From Castor canadensis (taxonomy: Eukaryota; Chordata; Mammalia; Rodentia; Castoridae), in contig NC_133387.1 in assembly GCF_047511655.1 (NCBI RefSeq), positions 20,764,353-20,828,352 on the forward strand: 64,000 nt of DNA, read 5' to 3'. The translations under genes and the position numbers were made by a program. The number at the start of each line of letters is the position of its first letter. Position 1 is the first letter of the stretch. Positions 59,001 to 64,000 of this stretch are shown piece by piece. The notes below the pieces were generated by a model. The model was given only the letters and a program-made list of their open reading frames with translations. It was not told the DNA's origin and made no database searches.

Positions 59001-60660
59001 ATGGGGAATCAAGCTTCCAGGATCCTGGAAGGATCTCCCCTTGCCCACTTACTAAAACATTGGAAAGATCTATCTTGATCCAGAAAGTCTTCAATAGAAG
59101 CAACTCAAGTTTTACTGCACCCAGGCCTGGCCCAAATATCCTCTGGGAGGTCAGGAACAGTGGCCAGAAGTGGGGAGCCTTAACTACAATACCATTCTTC
59201 AGTTAGATATGTTCTGTAGAAAGGAGAGAAAGTGGACTGAACTCCCATATGTCCAACTTTTTTTTTTTCCTAAGAGATCACCCAAAGTGACTGAGCAAAT
59301 GCAGGCTAGATACCCAGACCATGGTGACCCTTTGCAAAAAGCCCCCAGGCTCCCTTGAGGAACCAGAACCCAAAAAACCATCTGATACCCAAGGGCCCCT
59401 ATAGTGTCAAAGAGGCCCCGTGACAGAAGTCAAAACTCAAGGGGAATCACAGGGGATATATCCCACCCTGAGGAACTTGGTCAATGCTCCCACAGCTCCT
59501 CCTCTAGATGTCCCCCAGGACATCTAGACTCACTGGTGAGCTGGTCAGGCCTCACAGCACCACCAGAAACCAAGGCCTCTAATTCCTTCTTACCAAGCAG
59601 GGCCCTGACCACTGGCCCCTCCATCAGCAATCCCTTCCAGCCAATACCCCCTTATCCAGACAACTTGTGCCCCTGATATTGTTCCACAGGACTCTACCCC
59701 ACTAGTTACTTCCCAGAGGGGATAGGGCTCATGTTCCTTTTAGATCAAGTGAGGTTAAGAAAATAAAAAAGGATTTAGGAAGTTATACTGAAAACCCAGA
59801 TCAGTACATTCAGGCATTTAGGGAAGTCAGTCAAAATTTTGAGCTGAGCTGAAAGATGTAATGATACTACATTACATCTCACATCCCCGGAGAAACAGTG
59901 AATACTAGATCAGGCAGTGGCAGCTGGGGACGATTATCACCTAGATAAATGTGGCCCTATGGGCCTATCTTAGATTGGGCCCTCAAAGGAGGAGGGGGAA
60001 AGAGGACAGAGACACCGGATACCTAAAGGGAATCCTGATTCCCAATTCCCACAGGGGATCAGGCAGTGCCTAGATCTGATCCTAACTGGGACCCTGAAAG
60101 TGACAAGGATGAATGGACCCGTAACCACTTCATCCACTGCATTCTTGAGGGACTAAGAAGGGCCAAAGTGAAACCCCTTAATTACTCCTAAGTCACAGCT
60201 TTACATAAAGGACCCCTAGAAAACCCAGTAGCCTTCCTTCAGAGACTTAAGGATGCCCTACAAAAACATACCAACATTGTACCAGAGTCACAGGAGGAGG
60301 AAGTCATTCTAAAGGATAAATTCCTCACACAAAAAAAAACTGGTGGCTGAAGGGAGTGGAGATCTGGACCAATTGGTCCATACAGCCACCTCAGTATACT
60401 ATAGGGACTTAGAAAAAGAAAAAAAGGACCTGGAGAAGGAAAAGAGAAAGGATAAACAGCAGGAAGCTCTGCTCATAGTGCTGAGAGGTTCCCCCAGGGC
60501 CCAGTCCAAACCCACGGATATGTTTTCAATGTGGACAGGAAGGCCACCTTAAGAGGGAGAGCCCCTGGAGAAAGCCACCTCTGGGACCCTGCCCCATCTG
60601 CTGGGGAAATCATTGGAAGGCACTCTGTCCTTGGTTCCCAAGGGGACTGAGACCAGAGCC
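59001..60660 (+). pseudogene. gag pseudogene of the endogenous retrovirus
   Basis: It begins ATG-GGG-AAT (Met-Gly-Asn), the N-myristoylation-type start of retroviral Gag matrix. That frame stops after some 28 codons. Downstream blocks in different frames include a proline-rich region (59404-59676), a capsid-like stretch (about 59750-60180), a Lys/Glu-rich segment (60400-60470) and a nucleocapsid region. The first zinc knuckle at 60521-60562 reads Cys-X2-Cys-X4-His-X4-Ser: the last cysteine is replaced. A second knuckle follows at about 60595-60633 with Cys-X2-Cys-X3-His-X4-Cys spacing. No intact Gag can be made. Confidence 0.85.
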
Positions 60661-60703
60661 TCCCACTCAATGATGGGTCCCACGGTCTCCCATCCAGGCT
60701 CCT

Positions 60704-60997
60704 GTGACCACCTTAAGGCCAATGGCTGTACTTACCATTGAAAAGCACAAGGTCAGCCTCTTTATAGATACTGGAGCCATATTTTTGGCTAGCCCTTTCT
60801 CTCCTGGACCCAGGTCCTCCAAGAAAATTACTGTTTGGGGCATATCAGGCCAGCCCCTAGAGCACTATTTCACTCAGCCTCTAGCCTACTCCTGGGGAAC
60901 TTTCTACTTCTGTCACTCCTTTTTAAATGTCCCGGAAACACCTATACCTCTGCTAGGGCAAGACCTTCTATCTAAATTGGGGGTCCAGTTCCTTTAA
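60704..60997 (+). pseudogene. retroviral aspartic protease domain (pro/pol start)
   Basis: An open block of 97 codons. The catalytic Asp-Thr-Gly-Ala is encoded at 60767-60778, followed by a flap-like region and a C-terminal Leu-Leu-Gly-Gln-Asp-Leu-Leu-Ser-Lys-Leu-Gly, which is the usual end of the retroviral protease fold. In exogenous relatives this enzyme cuts Gag and Pol into mature proteins. The segment is intact as a domain but lies in a broken provirus, with a stop at its end before RT. Confidence 0.9.
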
Positions 60998-61048
60998 CCC
61001 CCAGGGCAGTACTTTTGCTTGCCCCTGATAGAGGAATAAGGAGACCCC

Positions 61049-61669
61049 ATGGTGTGGACAGATGTACATACTGCAGGACAGGCACAGATGGTGGTCCCAG
61101 TCCTAATTCATCTCAAGGACCCCTCTCAGTTTCCACATCAAAAACAATATCCCTTAAGAATGGAAGTTAAGGAGGGGCTAATTCCCATAATCAAAGACTT
61201 AAAGAGACAGGGATTGATAATAGAATGCTCTAGCCCATATAATACTATTCTCAGGGTCATGAAGGAACCTAACAAATGGAGTCTAGTCCAAGATCTCAGC
61301 CTGATCAATGAGGCCCTAGTGCCTCTCCACCCTATAGTTCCAAATCCCTGTGTGCTTTTAGCCCAAATAGCCCTGGGTACTGCTTACTACTCTGTCCTGG
61401 ACTTAAAGGATGCCTTCTTTTGCATTCCCTTGCACCCTGAAAGTCAACCAAGCTTTGCCTTTGAGGACCCCACACGAAAGGCTAGACAGGTCACCTGGAC
61501 TGTCCTCCCTCAGGGATTCAGAGACAGCCCCCACATCTTTGGGTTAGCTCTAACCCAAGACTTGGCCGAGTGGCAATATCCACAAGCTACTCTGCTACAA
61601 TATGTAGATGACCTCTTGCTCTGTGGACCAAATGAGCTTGCATTTTATGAGCCACTAAATCTTTACTAA
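61049..61669 (+). pseudogene. retroviral reverse transcriptase, fingers and palm (truncated)
   Basis: 206 open codons of RT. Visible hallmarks are Gln-Tyr-Pro-Leu near the start, a Leu-Val-Gln-Asp-Leu block, the Asp of Val-Leu-Asp-Leu-Lys-Asp-Ala-Phe-Phe, the Leu-Pro-Gln-Gly-Phe-Arg-Asp-Ser-Pro block, and the catalytic Tyr-Val-Asp-Asp at 61601-61612. The frame closes at 61667-61669, before the thumb domain, and the next block lies in another frame. The motif spellings are of the gammaretroviral kind. Confidence 0.93.
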
Positions 61670-62940
61670 ACTTCGTAGCAAATAGAGGTTATAAAATCTC
61701 TAAAGAAAAAGCCCAATTGTGTCAGTCTAGAGTTACATATTTAGGTCTTGTCCTGGAGAAAGAAATGGGCTCTAGGAGAAATAGAATCTGTCTGATCCTG
61801 ATGTTTCCTCTACCTAAGACTCTAAAACAATTGAGGGCCTTTTGGAGGGTGACAGTGTAGTGTAGAATTTGGATCCTGGGATATGCAGACCTAGCCAGGC
61901 CCTTATATCAGATATTTAAGAAAGTACAGAAGAATCCCCAGCCTTTTATTGAATGGGATGACAAGTTGGAAAGTACATTCCACAAGTTAAAAAGGGGTCT
62001 ATGACAGCTCCAGCCTTGGGTCTCCAGGTACAGGACAAGTTTCAATTATATATCTATAAGAAGGGAGGACTGGCCCTGGTAGTGGTGACTCAGCTCCAGG
62101 GCAGCCACTCCCCAGCCAGGGAGCTAATTAAGTAAGGAATTAGTTTAGGTAGCCAAGGGATGGCCAGGATGTCTTTGGGCACTTGTTGCAGTAAGCCTTC
62201 TAACGCCTAAAGTGCAAAAACTTGTCCTCAGCAGGCCCACACAACCTAGGAGGAATTTTAAACTCTAAAGGAGGACTTTGGCTGTCTGACAGCTGTCTAC
62301 TTAAACACCAGACTCAGCTGCTGGAAGGGAGGGATGGAAATATCTTTAAGGACCTGTCAGAGCGTAAACCCTGTATCCCTTCTACCAAAAATGGGAAGGT
62401 GGGGGGGAGGAGGGGGATCCTGAACACTCATGTAAGGAGGTGCTTATGGAAAATCATGCTGCCTGACTTGACGACCAATCCCCTTAGAGGACCCAAATCT
62501 AGAATTATACACCGATGGTAGCTCCTTTGTCAAGAATGGTGTCAGACATGCAGGGTTTGCAGTTGCGACAGAATTTGGCACCCTCCAATCAGGCTCTCGT
62601 CCTCCTAATATAAGTGTTCAATTGGTAGAATTAGTGGCCCTAACAGGAGCCTTAAAACTGTCAAGAGAACAGAGAGTCAACATCTATGCAGATTCTAAGT
62701 ATATATTTCTGATCCTGCATGCTCATACAGCCATCAGGAAGGAAAAGGGAATCTTCCATTAAACATGCTCACAACATACTAGCCCTCCTACATGCTATTC
62801 TATTGCCTAACGAGGTCTTGGTGATTCATTGCAGAGGTCACAAAAAGGGGAAGATAAGAGAGGAAACAAAGAGGCTGATGAGGCAGCTAAATGGGCAGCC
62901 AGGCAGGAATATATAGCTGGCCCTCTTCTCTGGGAAGGGA
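61670..62940 (+). pseudogene. RT thumb/connection and RNase H region (decayed)
   Basis: Continuation of pol in several frames with stops. A Thr-Asp-Gly-Ser RNase H motif is encoded at 62511-62522, a Tyr-Ala-Asp-Ser motif near 62686-62697, and a His-Cys-Arg-Gly-His stretch near 62827-62841. These are the three expected landmarks of a retroviral RNase H. The protein is not producible. Confidence 0.85.
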
Positions 62941-62949
62941 ATCTCCTCT

Positions 62950-64000
62950 CCATGGAGAGGCCACAATATCAGTAAGAGGAAAGTAAACAAGCCTCAGACC
63001 AAGTGTACCAGTTGGATCACCTGGGCTGGTGGTGTCCCCTGAAGGAAAGCTATAGCTCCCTGAGGCATTCCAATGGAAAATCCTTAAGACCCTCCATCAA
63101 GTTTATCATTTGGGCTTAGATAATACTTTAGTTTTGGTCAACAAAACATTTGGGGGTACTAAATTAAGGGACACCACCATACAAGTTATACAGGGATGTG
63201 AAAAGTGCTAGAGAAATAATCCCAATAGTAAAAGACTCCACACACCGGGGGCACAGAGACAGGGGTCCCATCTAGGGGAAGACTACAATTAGACTTTCCT
63301 CATATGCCAGGGGTATCTAAATCAAAAGTACTGTTAGTATGGGTGGACATGTTCACTGGATGGGTAGAGGCCTTTTCTTGCAGTAAAGAACCTGTAGGGA
63401 GGTGGGCCGAGTTCTAATCACAGAAATAATCCCTTGCTTCAGTCTTCCCAAAAGCCTTCAAAGTGGTAACAGGCCTGCATTTAAAGCAGAAGTAACTCGG
63501 ACTCTCTAGAGCAGTAGGCATGTAATACCATCTCCACTATGCCTGGTGTCCCAATCAGCTGGAAAAGTAGAAAAAGTAAATAAACTTTAAAAAAGACACC
63601 TGGCTAAATTGGCCCAAGAAACCTACTCTCCCTGGACCAAGCTCCTCCCTATTGCTCTCATAAGGCTCAGAAACACCCCAGGCAAGCAAGGACTGACCCC
63701 TTTTGAATCTCTTTATGGCAGGCCCTTCCTAACCAATGACCACCTTCTTGACCAAGAGACAGCTCAGTTAATCTCTAATGTCATTCAACTTGCTAAATTC
63801 CAGCAAACTCTCAGAGATCAAACAAGCCACCCCAGGGAGGATATAAAGGGACCTCCTCTCTTTTGCCCCAGTGATCTAGTCTTAATAAAGTCTCCAAATC
63901 CAACCTGGAACTTAAACAACCCTCCTTGGGAGGGGCCATATCTAGTCATTCTGTCCACCTCCACAGCAGTGCAAGTGGCTGGCCTGTATTCCTGGATCCA
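62950..64000 (+). pseudogene. integrase region (decayed, runs off the window)
   Basis: The HHCC zinc-binding domain is suggested by His-Gln-Val-Tyr-His near 63096-63110 and Cys-Glu-Lys-Cys at 63198-63209. The core begins with Val-Asp-Met-Phe-Thr-Gly-Trp at about 63342-63362. The C-terminal domain has Pro-Pro-Trp-Glu-Gly-Pro-Tyr near 63921-63941. Several in-frame stops and frameshifts interrupt it. The window ends within the last part of pol. Confidence 0.85.

Larger units (their letters stand above)
52038..64000 (-). other. EXOC4: EXOC4 last intron (partial)
   Basis: No further EXOC4 exon is recognisable up to the right edge. The intron contains MIR and MER5 remnants, a young L1 fragment, MER2, and the proviral region from 57500. 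The provirus lies antisense to EXOC4 transcription. Confidence 0.75.
57500..64000 (+). mobile_element. class I (gammaretrovirus-like) endogenous retrovirus, 5' part
   Basis: In order: a 5' LTR, a primer-binding site, a long leader with a TC repeat, gag, protease, RT, RNase H and integrase. The protease-RT layout, a gag beginning Met-Gly-Asn and the RT motifs put it in the class I (gamma-like) group. Every gene has stops or frameshifts. The window ends in the integrase C-terminal part, so env and the 3' LTR are not visible. Orientation is antisense to EXOC4, the usual surviving orientation for intronic proviruses. Confidence 0.92.

Noticed and set aside
58624-59103. 159-codon minus-strand frame in the retroviral leader
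   Set aside because: It is antisense to the provirus, has no recognisable domain, and is likely a chance frame.
1-64000. CRISPR arrays, operons, bacterial defence systems or a new multi-gene system
   Set aside because: The window is plainly mammalian. No regularly spaced direct repeats, gene clusters or prokaryotic features are present.

Overview
This is a mammalian nuclear genome window. It shows spliced exons with consensus splice sites, a CpG-island promoter, MIR, MER2, MER5 and MaLR remnants, and dense LINE-1 and SINE insertions. The SINEs join a B1-type (7SL-derived) half to an ID-type (tRNA-like) half, and single ID and B1 monomers also occur. That points to a rodent, most likely of the squirrel-related or beaver-related side of the order. 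A castorid is my best guess from the style of the L1 and SINE repeats, but this is recollection and not proof.

Only two protein-coding genes are supported, both on the minus strand, so the gene order is read from high to low coordinates. The terminal coding exon of EXOC4 (exocyst subunit Sec8) is at 51800-52037, with its 3' UTR below it and its last intron filling 52038-64000. About 44 kb further on are the CpG-island promoter and first coding exon of LRGUK (7092-7367) and its second exon (1643-1750). EXOC4 followed head-to-tail by LRGUK is the order on human 7q33, so two independent protein recognitions agree with known synteny. The rest of LRGUK and EXOC4 lies outside the window.

The 44 kb between the genes is repeat-rich, with no further coding gene that I can see. 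It holds a very old L1 complex (14.4-17.4 kb), a young L1 3' fragment with a self-inverted 5' end (19.25-20.3 kb), a 4.1 kb 5'-truncated L1 with long ORF2 stretches (28.4-32.5 kb), several LTR remnants including one with clear TATA and poly(A) signals (25.56-25.86 kb), MaLR LTRs, MIRs, SINEs and a 400-bp CCTT/CCCT tract (41.0-41.4 kb).

From 57.5 kb to the right edge lies the 5' LTR, leader, gag, protease, reverse transcriptase, RNase H and integrase region of a decayed class I (gammaretrovirus-like) endogenous retrovirus. It sits antisense to EXOC4 and inserted into a MER2 DNA transposon fragment. Env and the 3' LTR are beyond the window. All its genes are broken.

I found no new multi-gene system here. 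The observations most worth a second look are candidate regulatory motifs in the LRGUK promoter (an RFX X-box-like site and a ZNF143/THAP11-like site), the L1 whose 5' inversion left a perfect 22-bp inverted repeat, two abutting perfect inverted repeats in the EXOC4 last intron, a SINE with a perfect internal 43-bp duplication, and an ATG-less open frame in the retroviral leader.
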